34,990 nt of DNA, taken from Candidatus Tenebribacter burtonii. Its GTDB lineage: Bacteria > Cloacimonadota > Cloacimonadia > Cloacimonadales > TCS61. The stretch spans positions 1 to 34,990 of the forward strand of contig JAVCCF010000109.1 of the NCBI GenBank assembly GCA_030765625.1, given 5' to 3'. Below, piece by piece: positions 10,039-18,240 of the stretch. Below the pieces are notes generated by a model. It ran no database searches and was not told the DNA's origin. It saw nothing but the letters and a program-made list of their open reading frames with translations. The number at the start of each line of letters is the position of its first letter. The stretch's first letter is position 1. The translations under genes and the position numbers were made by a program.

Positions 10039-10586
10039 ATTTTTGCTAAAAACTTATTCAATTTCTCATCCGTAACTTTCTGATGTGCTGATTTGATTAA
10101 AGCTGAAGCATCGTTATTCCCAAGTTTAGTAAACACTTCTGCCTGTAATCCCATTTCCAGTTTATCCATTTGCCTTACAAATTTGCCTTCTTCGGAAGTT
10201 TCATATTCAAATTCTTTCCACAAACCTATCAATCGTTTTCCATCAGATAATTGTTCTAAAATCTTTACCACGGCTTTCAATTCCATCTGGCTTTTTTCTT
10301 CATCAGTGAAATTATCTACTGGTGTCAGATCACCGATTATACATTCTCCGGTTTCGTGCAATAAGGCAATTTCCAGAACTTTCAATTTATCCAGTTTCTG
10401 TGGACACAACAGTAGTGCCAGCATAGTAATTCCAAAAGAATGATCTGCCACCGATTCGGTTTTATCTTCGGGAACATTGTGTTGCAACCAACCCTGTCTA
10501 TATAGTGATTTGAGTCGCAGAAAAGATTGAAAAACATTGATCACGGTTTCATCATTATCTGGTTTAATATTATATTTCCATTTCAT
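10035..10586 (-). CDS. HD-domain phosphohydrolase, YfbR/HDDC2-like, with HE in place of HD
   Basis: This 183-residue protein resembles the HD-superfamily 5'-deoxynucleotidases (YfbR/HDDC2, HD_3), which dephosphorylate nucleoside monophosphates. The visible metal and active-site positions are His49 in ESVADHS, His77-Glu78 in LLHETGECIIGDLTP, and Asp141 in RQMDKLEM. The expected HD doublet is HE here (codon GAA read on the minus strand), a conservative change that may keep metal binding. The downstream Glu-(x)4-Gly-Asp pattern of the family is kept. It is the first gene of a two-gene unit with the SLOG protein. No good Shine-Dalgarno site precedes the ATG. A nucleotidase role is likely, but the substrate cannot be read from sequence. 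Confidence 0.75.
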   Translation of the reverse strand: MKWKYNIKPDNDETVINVFQSFLRLKSLYRQGWLQHNVPEDKTESVADHSFGITMLALLLCPQKLDKLKVLEIALLHETGECIIGDLTPVDNFTDEEKSQMELKAVVKILEQLSDGKRLIGLWKEFEYETSEEGKFVRQMDKLEMGLQAEVFTKLGNNDASALIKSAHQKVTDEKLNKFLAKI

Positions 10587-10765
10587 GATTTTGAATCAAA
10601 AAGATGTGTTTACAGAGTCAAGAAGAATCATCAAATTGGATTTATATTATTTGTAAATCATCTTTTAATAGCAAATAACTCAAAGCCGTAAAATTCACTA
10701 ATATTAACTAATCTGTGTTGTTCCTGATAATTTGTGAGTTATATTATTAACTTCAATTTTTGTTG

Positions 10766-12871
10766 CTAATTCTTCTTCCTCCAAACCGTAACTTGTGAAA
10801 TTCCATGTTTGAATATTCTAGCATTTTGACGTAATATAAAAGGAATATCAATTGGTTCACTATCCAGTTGGAAATTTTTTCCCAAAATTTCTTTCATTGC
10901 ATCTAAAGAAGTGAATGGTTCACCATCTCTACGAAAACCACCAAGTTTATTTTCCGGTTTGGTTGTATCGTCCTGCAAATTATAAGTAGATGCGATGATC
11001 AAAGTGGAATTAGCATTCATACGCTCATTTATCATCATTAAGAATTTCTTCGGATCGTAAGTTAATTCCAAAGCATTTTTTACTAGAACAAGATCATAGC
11101 CTGTATATTTAGGAATTAGGTTGGAAATATCTCCCTGAAAAAAATCTACCTTGTCGGCATACTTTTCCAAACCAAATTCGGATAATTTTTTTTCATGGAA
11201 ACTGATCAAATCACCTTCTTCTAATAATGTGTAGTTTAAAATTTCTTTATCTCGCATGGCAACACCTGCTTTTAAATGGTGGGCAGTAAAATCTAATCCG
11301 GTTACATTTTCAAATTCTCGTGCCAGTTCAAAAGTGGTTCTTCCTACTTTACAACCAATGCTAAGTGCATGTTTCTTGGGCTTTTTGATAACTGCGTTCA
11401 AGGCAAAATCAGTTAAAGCTTTCTGAAAATTTGAAATTCCAAAATGTTCTTCTCCCCAATGCATATCACAATAAGGCGTTACATCGGCTTCTTCTTCATA
11501 CATGTTATCAGGCAGATTTACAGTTTCATCTGTTTCGATATAGCGGAAGCCAACATGCTGATAAAAATGACGCCGGAATGCAAAACGAGCGTGTTTTGTT
11601 GCTTCATTTCCGGTTGATATCCAACTACCTCCTTTAAAAAGATTGTGTCGATTATCGAAAGTAGGTGTAGAAAAATCATCATAAAAAGGATGTACTTTAA
11701 AGCCAGGAAAGCTGTGTATTGGAATCTCAGTCCATTGCCATACATTACCGATCACGTCATAGAAATCACCAAATCTGAAATGATCTACTGGATAAGAAGA
11801 TGCTTTATACTCCAGATTAATGTTTCCTGGTGCTTTTCCCCATTGGTGTTGGTCAGGTAAATTGTGAAGATCATAGAATCTATACCATTCGGCTTCCGTA
11901 GACAATCGCAGTGTCTTACCAGTTTTGTCACTTAACCAATTACAGAATGCCTTAGCTTCCAAATAATTCACTTCCACCGGCCAGTTCCAGGGCATATTGA
12001 TAACACTTGCCATAGTTCTAAACTTCCAGTATTCTTCTTCTTTTATCCAAAATCGGGGGAATTCAGCTTGCTGAAATTCTTTCCAATTCCATCCCTCTTC
12101 CGTCCAATATTGTTTTAGATAATAACCATTATTTTTTATGAATTGCATAAATTCATGATTGGAAACAAGAAATTTTGAAGCTTTAAATTGTTTGATATTT
12201 TCTTCCATAAAACCATATTCACAATCCCAACCAAAAAGTGGATGATTTTCTGATTTTCCCATTTTCACTTTGCCACCTGGGACAGATAATAATTCATTTA
12301 TTGGAGCTTCTCCCCACACTCGATTGATTTCCCAAAAATCGGTTTGCACCACTTCTTCAATTGGAAGCTGACGGATGAGTACAGAAGAGGTTTCGACATG
12401 AATTCTAGAATGTTCAATTCCCATCATAATAATCCAGAAAGGGTTTTCCCAACTTATTGGCATTGTGAGCGGAAGCTGTTTTATCAGACGATCTATTGTA
12501 TTTCTAACTTTATTTCGGTATGATCTTACAGCTTTTACAGTTGGCCAGTCGTAATGGGCTTTATTTAAATCGTCCCAGCTCATTTCATCTACTCCCACAG
12601 CAAACATTGACTCGAATTTTGGATCAATTTTTTTATCCAGGATCCTGGCTAAAACTAACTTGTTGATATAAAATACCGCTGTGTGACCGAAGTAAAATAT
12701 GAGAGGATGGCGGAGAGGATCTGCTCGCAGAAAATAGCTATCATCTCCTCTTAAAGTTTCAAATAATTTTTCATCCAGATCAAATGAATCATGAAAATAT
12801 TTTAAGATCTCAGTTCGTTTTTTTTCAGGATCACCTTCACGCAAATTTATTGTTTTAGTTACTCTTTGCAC
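10766..12871 (-). CDS. ovoA: OvoA: 5-histidylcysteine sulfoxide synthase / mercaptohistidine methyltransferase
   Basis: The product belongs to the family that joins cysteine to histidine with O2 on a non-haem iron and then N-methylates the thiohistidine to ovothiol A. In order it has a DinB-like four-helix domain, an FGE-sulfatase-like domain (about residues 195-455, ending in GGSW and GFRYIET) and a SAM methyltransferase domain (about 480-701, motif SIGCKVGRTTFELA). Counting from the GTG start, the iron ligands appear to be His63 (FGHT), His154 and His158 (HSRIHVE, the HX3HXE motif). The full length near 700 residues fits OvoA. I chose the GTG at 12871: AGGAGG (12881-12886) lies 9 nt before it, and it sits where OvoA proteins normally start. 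The ATG at 12895 has no Shine-Dalgarno site. No OvoB-type sulfoxide lyase is in the window. Confidence 0.9.
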   Translation of the reverse strand: MQRVTKTINLREGDPEKKRTEILKYFHDSFDLDEKLFETLRGDDSYFLRADPLRHPLIFYFGHTAVFYINKLVLARILDKKIDPKFESMFAVGVDEMSWDDLNKAHYDWPTVKAVRSYRNKVRNTIDRLIKQLPLTMPISWENPFWIIMMGIEHSRIHVETSSVLIRQLPIEEVVQTDFWEINRVWGEAPINELLSVPGGKVKMGKSENHPLFGWDCEYGFMEENIKQFKASKFLVSNHEFMQFIKNNGYYLKQYWTEEGWNWKEFQQAEFPRFWIKEEEYWKFRTMASVINMPWNWPVEVNYLEAKAFCNWLSDKTGKTLRLSTEAEWYRFYDLHNLPDQHQWGKAPGNINLEYKASSYPVDHFRFGDFYDVIGNVWQWTEIPIHSFPGFKVHPFYDDFSTPTFDNRHNLFKGGSWISTGNEATKHARFAFRRHFYQHVGFRYIETDETVNLPDNMYEEEADVTPYCDMHWGEEHFGISNFQKALTDFALNAVIKKPKKHALSIGCKVGRTTFELAREFENVTGLDFTAHHLKAGVAMRDKEILNYTLLEEGDLISFHEKKLSEFGLEKYADKVDFFQGDISNLIPKYTGYDLVLVKNALELTYDPKKFLMMINERMNANSTLIIASTYNLQDDTTKPENKLGGFRRDGEPFTSLDAMKEILGKNFQLDSEPIDIPFILRQNARIFKHGISQVTVWRKKN

Positions 12872-12903
12872 GCTAAAATCCCTCCTAAAATTCATATACT
12901 GTT

Positions 12904-12932
12904 AAAATAAGAAAATTGTGGTTGGAGTTCAA
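12904..12932 (-). promoter_or_regulatory. Possible ovoA promoter
   Basis: On the minus strand TTGAAC, 17 nt of spacer, then TATTTT. The expected start of transcription falls close to 12896, which would leave a short leader containing the AGGAGG that serves the GTG start at 12871. Confidence 0.35.
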
Positions 12933-12971
12933 GAAATTTATTTTAAATAATTATTAAATGCAATATCAGAT

Positions 12972-15900
12972 CTATTTTATCAACATCATTTTCTTGGTTT
13001 TTATTGCTTTACCATCTACCTTTAATTGATAGAAATATATTCCGGTTCCTACCTTATTTCCATAATTATTTATCCCATACCAAATAGCAGTGTTTATACC
13101 CATTTCACAAGTTGCATCTACAATTGTTTTTACCTTTTGCCCTTTAATATTATATACCGTAAGTTCAACTTCACTTTCTTGTGGGATTGAAAACTGGATT
13201 GTTGTTGATGGGTTAAAAGGATTTGGAAAGTTCGTTAATTCGTAATTCCTAATTACTAATTCCTCATTATTTATTGGAGTTCCCTGCCATTCGTAGCAGC
13301 CCATATCGATAATGTCTTCATAGATTCTTTGGTTACCATCCAGATCATATTCGGGAAGATTTAATCCAGTTGTATCTGGAGTTCCTGCGTTGATACAAGG
13401 AGATTCTGCCAAGAAATGGAAATCATTGTTTTCGGGATCAACAAAAAGAGGATCATCTTCAATGTTACCCTCCAGCCAGTTGAATATGACCCAGTCAGGA
13501 TTACTAATTGTTATTCCGTTTAGACCATTTTCAATACAATTATATTCTAAATCCGCAGTTGTAATTCCATGTCCACTATAACCTCCAGATATTCTGATTT
13601 GATTAAAATAATTTCCTTGAAAAATACAATTTATAAAATACAGATTATCCCCACCACCAAAAAATCCATATCCGTAATTATTACATAACGATGTATTGAT
13701 TATTTCCACATAAGAATCACCACCACAAGCAATACCGTCTCCTTCATAGGGGTTTGGACTTATATTATCGAAAAATGAAGAATTCCTAATAAAGAGATTA
13801 CAATCATCTACATAAATTCCAGCACCGCAACTCATATCATTATCTCTGATTATTGTATTATTTATCTCTAACTGAGAATCATAAGCCATTAATCCGCCAC
13901 CTCTGCTTGGTCCACCATTAAAAACTGAATAATTACCATATATTTCACAGTCAGACATATCACACGATGAATTAATCATATACATCCCGGCTCCAGCTCC
14001 CCCTGACCATTCACCATCACCATAAACATAATTTCTTGAAATTATACAATGAGATAATTTGAGATAAGAATTTTCAAGATAAATTGCACCACCCCAAGTA
14101 GGATAATCATCATAGTTTATTGCCAAATTCCTAGTAATATTTGACTTTTTTATACTCAGCTCTGAATTCGTGCAAAAAATTGCTCCACCATGGTCGGTTC
14201 TTCTATTATTCCTGATATAACAATTAGATATCAATACTTTATCAAAAGAATCAATGTCTATTGCACCGCCAAATGCTTTGGTTATCTTGCAATATGAAAA
14301 TTTAGATGAATCATTGGAAGCAGGAGTCTGAATAAAATTTATTCCTCCCCATAAATTGTCTTCTCTATAAAAAAGAATTGTATCCTGCTCGGTTCCTTCA
14401 GCTAAGATTCTACCTTGAACATTAATAGAATATTTTCCTGTAACTATAACATTTACTCCTGGCAGAATGGTTAATGTAAAACCATTCACAATCGTAACAC
14501 TTCCTACAACATAAATATCATTTTCAATTATAATATCTTCACTGATGTTTCCCTGAATTGTTGTATCAATTATCGTTCCTTCTCCAGAGACAGCTATAGT
14601 CGAAATGTATTCATCAGGATCATTCGAATATACTTTTATACTGTCATTATATGCTATAACAAACTCAGGTAAAAAAATTGCTTGCAGCTGCTCATCATCG
14701 TCTATATCTATTGAGAATGATGGAATCGTACTAACAAAATCCGGATCATCTGGCCTCTTTATAAAGAAACCTTCGGGTGCAGTGATTGAATCTATTACTA
14801 ATTGTGCGAATCCAATATTATAAATATTGCTTTCGAATATTTCTGAATAATTATTAACTAACCATGAACCAAAATTCAATTCATCAGGAATTATTTCAAT
14901 TTCAGGAATCGGGTCTGGTTCACCCTGAAATTCATAGGCTCCTATATCTATTCTGGGATTATTTCCTTGGTATATCCTGAGATTTCCTGCAAGGTCATAT
15001 TCAGGGATATTCATTCCTGTTGTATCTGGAGTGCCATGATTAATGCATAGTGAATTAGAACTTAAAGACCAATCGGCATTTAGTGCATTATAGTTAATAC
15101 CTGAACCAGGAGTTGGATCAACAAACAACGGGCAATTATTAATACAATTATCACCAATAATGATACTGGATTGAAGTTCATCCTCTATACAGGAAAAATC
15201 TACATTGACTTGATACACAAAGTATAGAATTGTAGATATATCGTTACCGCCATTACTCCATAAAATTGTATTTAGAATATTACAGGCATTTCTGCTTGGT
15301 TCTCGAATAATTTCTCCCCAAAAAATGTAAATGCCGCAGTTAGAATTATTTACTATAGTACAATTCAGAATATTTGCATCTGGAGAATAAAAGTAACCAT
15401 AAGAATAAATACCGTGAGTATTATTTGCAATTAATGAATTAATCACATTTACTTCAATATCTGAAGTATATATTGCGTTAGTGTTATTTACTACTATACA
15501 ATTAACAACATCGGTGTGTTGAACTTCGGGGTTAGAATATATTCCATAGTAGTTATTAGAGATAGTACAATTATCAATATTTAAAGAATTCTGAATCCCA
15601 TAATTATTATTGGATACAATACAATTTCCAATAAAATTTGTATTTTTAACTCCAACATTATCATGTCCATCTACTATGCTTTCTTCAAGCTGGTAAAACT
15701 GGGAAACACCATATTCTGTATTATTTAAAATTTCAGAATTTGAAAGGGATGCAGAATTATCATTAGAAAAAATCCCTCCATTTTCATTATTTTGAATTTT
15801 TAGATGATGAATTAACGGTTCAGAATTTTCGAGGTAAATTGCACCTCCATTAGAGTGTTCAGTGTAGTTATTAGTTATATTGCAATATGCTAATTCAACT

Positions 15901-16331
15901 TCTGAAAATGAATTACAATATATTGCCCCGCCTTTAGTGTCATTTCCTGTTCCAGTGGCTTTCCCATATTCAATGTGACAGTACATAATCTTTGAGGAAT
16001 CCAGATATGAAAGTGCGGTTTCGAAACGAAGTCCACCCCAACCAATATCAGGGTCTACACAAGTAAACAAAATACTATCTTGTTCTGTACCAATCGCAAG
16101 TAATTGTCCATTAATACCAGAAAATCCTACATTAAGTTCATAATGATCTTGGAATATTATAGTTACTCCTGGTTCAATATTCAAAGTCTCAAGAATAGAA
16201 ATATCACCTTCAATTAAATAAGGTGAACCAGCCAAATCCCACATGCCGGAAACATCTCCAGCAGGAATTGTAGTTTGAGAGGATAAAATATTAAATAAGA
16301 AAAGTAAAATTACAATAACAATCCATTTCAT
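12972..16331 (-). CDS. Secreted double beta-helix surface protein with type IX-like sorting tail
   Basis: The ATG at 16331 (MKWIVIVILLFLFNILSS) has AAGGAG 6 nt upstream and begins a signal peptide; an in-frame TTG at 16352 lacks these. The mature protein has two right-handed parallel beta-helix halves, rich in short Asn/Ile strand repeats such as NCTISNNYYGIYS. Each half ends in the same cap, CIN(H/A)GTPDTTG, PEYDL and GAYEFQG or GCYEWQG, of the choice-of-anchor Q type. They are separated by an ASPM/SPD-2-like beta domain (about residues 475-580). The C-terminus, NFPNPFNPSTTIQFSIP then a GTGIYFYQLK strand and MMLIK, is the FlgD-like/Por_Secre_tail domain used for type IX-like export and surface anchoring. 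It is probably a carbohydrate-binding or adhesive surface protein. No catalytic residues can be assigned. Confidence 0.85.
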   Translation of the reverse strand: MKWIVIVILLFLFNILSSQTTIPAGDVSGMWDLAGSPYLIEGDISILETLNIEPGVTIIFQDHYELNVGFSGINGQLLAIGTEQDSILFTCVDPDIGWGGLRFETALSYLDSSKIMYCHIEYGKATGTGNDTKGGAIYCNSFSEVELAYCNITNNYTEHSNGGAIYLENSEPLIHHLKIQNNENGGIFSNDNSASLSNSEILNNTEYGVSQFYQLEESIVDGHDNVGVKNTNFIGNCIVSNNNYGIQNSLNIDNCTISNNYYGIYSNPEVQHTDVVNCIVVNNTNAIYTSDIEVNVINSLIANNTHGIYSYGYFYSPDANILNCTIVNNSNCGIYIFWGEIIREPSRNACNILNTILWSNGGNDISTILYFVYQVNVDFSCIEDELQSSIIIGDNCINNCPLFVDPTPGSGINYNALNADWSLSSNSLCINHGTPDTTGMNIPEYDLAGNLRIYQGNNPRIDIGAYEFQGEPDPIPEIEIIPDELNFGSWLVNNYSEIFESNIYNIGFAQLVIDSITAPEGFFIKRPDDPDFVSTIPSFSIDIDDDEQLQAIFLPEFVIAYNDSIKVYSNDPDEYISTIAVSGEGTIIDTTIQGNISEDIIIENDIYVVGSVTIVNGFTLTILPGVNVIVTGKYSINVQGRILAEGTEQDTILFYREDNLWGGINFIQTPASNDSSKFSYCKITKAFGGAIDIDSFDKVLISNCYIRNNRRTDHGGAIFCTNSELSIKKSNITRNLAINYDDYPTWGGAIYLENSYLKLSHCIISRNYVYGDGEWSGGAGAGMYMINSSCDMSDCEIYGNYSVFNGGPSRGGGLMAYDSQLEINNTIIRDNDMSCGAGIYVDDCNLFIRNSSFFDNISPNPYEGDGIACGGDSYVEIINTSLCNNYGYGFFGGGDNLYFINCIFQGNYFNQIRISGGYSGHGITTADLEYNCIENGLNGITISNPDWVIFNWLEGNIEDDPLFVDPENNDFHFLAESPCINAGTPDTTGLNLPEYDLDGNQRIYEDIIDMGCYEWQGTPINNEELVIRNYELTNFPNPFNPSTTIQFSIPQESEVELTVYNIKGQKVKTIVDATCEMGINTAIWYGINNYGNKVGTGIYFYQLKVDGKAIKTKKMMLIK

Positions 16332-16508
16332 AGTCAACTCCTTCGTTTCCAAGTTAGGATATCGTTAGTTTGTCATCTTCAACTCATCTGGTTTCAATTA
16401 ACCCAAATCCAATAATTAAAGTCAAGAATTTACCGTTTCACTTCTTTTATTTTAATAGAATTTGAGAAGATTTCTTGATTGGAATACTTAATGTGATTAA
16501 TGCTGTAT

Positions 16509-16524
16509 ACCACTTAAAAGTGGT
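16509..16524 (-). other. Small hairpin at the manC stop codon
   Basis: A perfect 7-bp inverted repeat, ACCACTT and AAGTGGT, sits right at the end of manC but is not followed by a T run. It may mark the transcript 3' end or be chance; no better terminator is seen before the next gene. Confidence 0.25.
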
Positions 16525-17579
16525 TATAGTAAATCTATTTTATTATCTTGTCCAAGTTTTTCAACTATCTTCTTAACATCTTCGCTATGGTCTTTATCAG
16601 TTATTAAAAGTGCATTCTCACTCTCAACTACGACCAGATTTTGCACTCCGATAAGAGAGACGAATTTTTTGGAATTCACATAATTATTTTGGCTGTTAAT
16701 AATTTCAAAGTCACAATTCAATACGTTGCCATTTTCATCTTTCTCGGATATATCATAAAGTGCTTTCCAGCTGCCAACATCACTCCAGCCATAATCTACA
16801 GGAATTACAACTCTCTTATCGGCTTGTTCCATAATGCCAATATCCACCGGAATTTTTGGCATTAATGCGTATTCTGATGAGATGTTTGCTGTCAGTCCAT
16901 CTACATCCCATCTACTATTGATATTTTCCAAGATCTCTGCAACTTTTGGAAGATATGATCTATACGCATTGAGAATTGTTTCAATTTTCCACATGAACAT
17001 ACCGCTATTCCAAAAGAAATTTCCGGAATTTAAAAATTGTTCAGCAGTTTCAAGGTCAGGTTTTTCTTTAAATTGTTTAACATTAAACCGTAAATCATCT
17101 ATCTTTGGACCAGCTTCAATATAGCCGTAACCGGTAGCAGGATAATTCGGTTTAATCCCGAAAGTAACCAGGTTATCCAATTCAGCAGATCCTTCCCCAA
17201 TTTCCAGTGAAGCCAGGAATTCATCTTTTGAAGCGATCAAATGGTCAGCTGGCAGGACTATCATTTTTTCAGATTTATCATATTTACGAGCCAGATATGA
17301 CGCACTGAGAGCAAGGCATGGTGCTGTATTCATACCAAATGGTTCGATGATAATATTTTCTTCCGGTAGATCGGGAAGATGTTGTTTAGTGAGTTCCACC
17401 TGGGAACTTGCTGTAACAATGTAAATATCTTCCATCTTAATTGACGGAGTGAGACGTTTTACAGTCATTTGAATCATGGAAACTTCCGAAATAATCTTGA
17501 GAAATTGTTTGGGATTTGATTTTCTACTTAAAGGCCAGAAACGAGTTCCAATACCACCAGCCATAATTAATGCTATCAT
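16524..17579 (-). CDS. manC: Mannose-1-phosphate guanylyltransferase
   Basis: This cytosolic enzyme makes GDP-mannose from mannose-1-phosphate and GTP for polysaccharide and glycan building. The nucleotidyltransferase signature GGIGTRFWPLSRKSNPKQFL starts at residue 9. Further family marks are VLPADHLI, GYGYIEAGP, FKEKPD and FFWNSGMFMWK, and DYGWSDVGSW near the sugar-binding end. At 351 residues it is the short form without the fused phosphomannose isomerase domain. It lies 43 nt behind the lolA-like gene and is the last gene of the ftsK cluster. AGAGGA precedes the ATG. The assignment to manC rather than another sugar nucleotidyltransferase is well supported by these motifs. Confidence 0.9.
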   Translation of the reverse strand: MIALIMAGGIGTRFWPLSRKSNPKQFLKIISEVSMIQMTVKRLTPSIKMEDIYIVTASSQVELTKQHLPDLPEENIIIEPFGMNTAPCLALSASYLARKYDKSEKMIVLPADHLIASKDEFLASLEIGEGSAELDNLVTFGIKPNYPATGYGYIEAGPKIDDLRFNVKQFKEKPDLETAEQFLNSGNFFWNSGMFMWKIETILNAYRSYLPKVAEILENINSRWDVDGLTANISSEYALMPKIPVDIGIMEQADKRVVIPVDYGWSDVGSWKALYDISEKDENGNVLNCDFEIINSQNNYVNSKKFVSLIGVQNLVVVESENALLITDKDHSEDVKKIVEKLGQDNKIDLL

Positions 17580-17622
17580 AATTTTCCTCTAAAAATACTA
17601 TTCTTTATAATTTTTTTCAGTT

Positions 17623-18240
17623 CTATTTATTAGTACGTGTGTCGATAATGCTTGTCTCTTTCGGTAAAATCAATTCAAAAATTTTATCAGGTAATATTTT
17701 ATTAATTTGAATATCCGAAAATTTATAAATAACATAATTTTTATTTTTATCCATAATATCAAATTCTACGATCATTTTATTTGAGATCGTGATAATAATT
17801 TTTTCTTCTTGAGGTGTTAGTAATTTGATCTTAATTGTGTTATCAAATTGCTCTACAAGCTCCTTTTCAGATATATCCCAATAATGAGAAATAAATTTGT
17901 CAGGTCTTAATTCCATTTCAAATTCATCTGAAATGATTGCTTGTTCTGCTACAGGATCGTACATTGTCATAGAATTTTTATTTATTAGAAGTTTCTGTCC
18001 GTCCGGTTGGGAATAATCCATTAGAAAGTTCTCTTTGTCATAATATAATTTTCCTACAGAACTTTTATAAATATCTATCTCTTCCCAGTAATTTATTTGT
18101 AAATAAGAAGCTTCATAAGTGTTTAAAGAAGAGAAGGTTAACAATACATCACTATATGCTTTTTCCAATGTTTGATCGTTTGCTAATAATAAGGTTGGAA
18201 GCATAAGAAAAAGCAATATTTTATTCAGGTAAGTAACCAT
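17623..18240 (-). CDS. lolA: LolA-like outer-membrane lipoprotein carrier
   Basis: This 205-residue periplasmic protein has an N-terminal signal peptide (MVTYLNKILLFLMLPTLLLA). The body fits the LolA fold: SSLNTYEASYLQ, GKLYYDKENFLMDYSQPDGQKLLINKNSMTMYDP and alternating beta strands. In that family the half-barrel shields the acyl chains of lipoproteins released from the inner membrane and hands them to the outer membrane. Its first 20 nt overlap the end of ftsK, an arrangement (ftsK-lolA) also seen in many other diderms. AGGAGG lies 12 nt upstream of the ATG, inside ftsK. The sequence is diverged, so I call it LolA-like by fold pattern and context. Confidence 0.8.
   Translation of the reverse strand: MVTYLNKILLFLMLPTLLLANDQTLEKAYSDVLLTFSSLNTYEASYLQINYWEEIDIYKSSVGKLYYDKENFLMDYSQPDGQKLLINKNSMTMYDPVAEQAIISDEFEMELRPDKFISHYWDISEKELVEQFDNTIKIKLLTPQEEKIIITISNKMIVEFDIMDKNKNYVIYKFSDIQINKILPDKIFELILPKETSIIDTRTNK

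Noticed and set aside
16332-16352. Longer start (TTG at 16352) for the beta-helix protein
   Set aside because: The ATG at 16331 has AAGGAG at good spacing and begins directly with a signal peptide; the TTG extension would put charged residues before it.
16509-16524. Intrinsic terminator for the ftsK-manC cluster
   Set aside because: The stem is only 7 bp and no T run follows, so it is listed only as a low-confidence hairpin.
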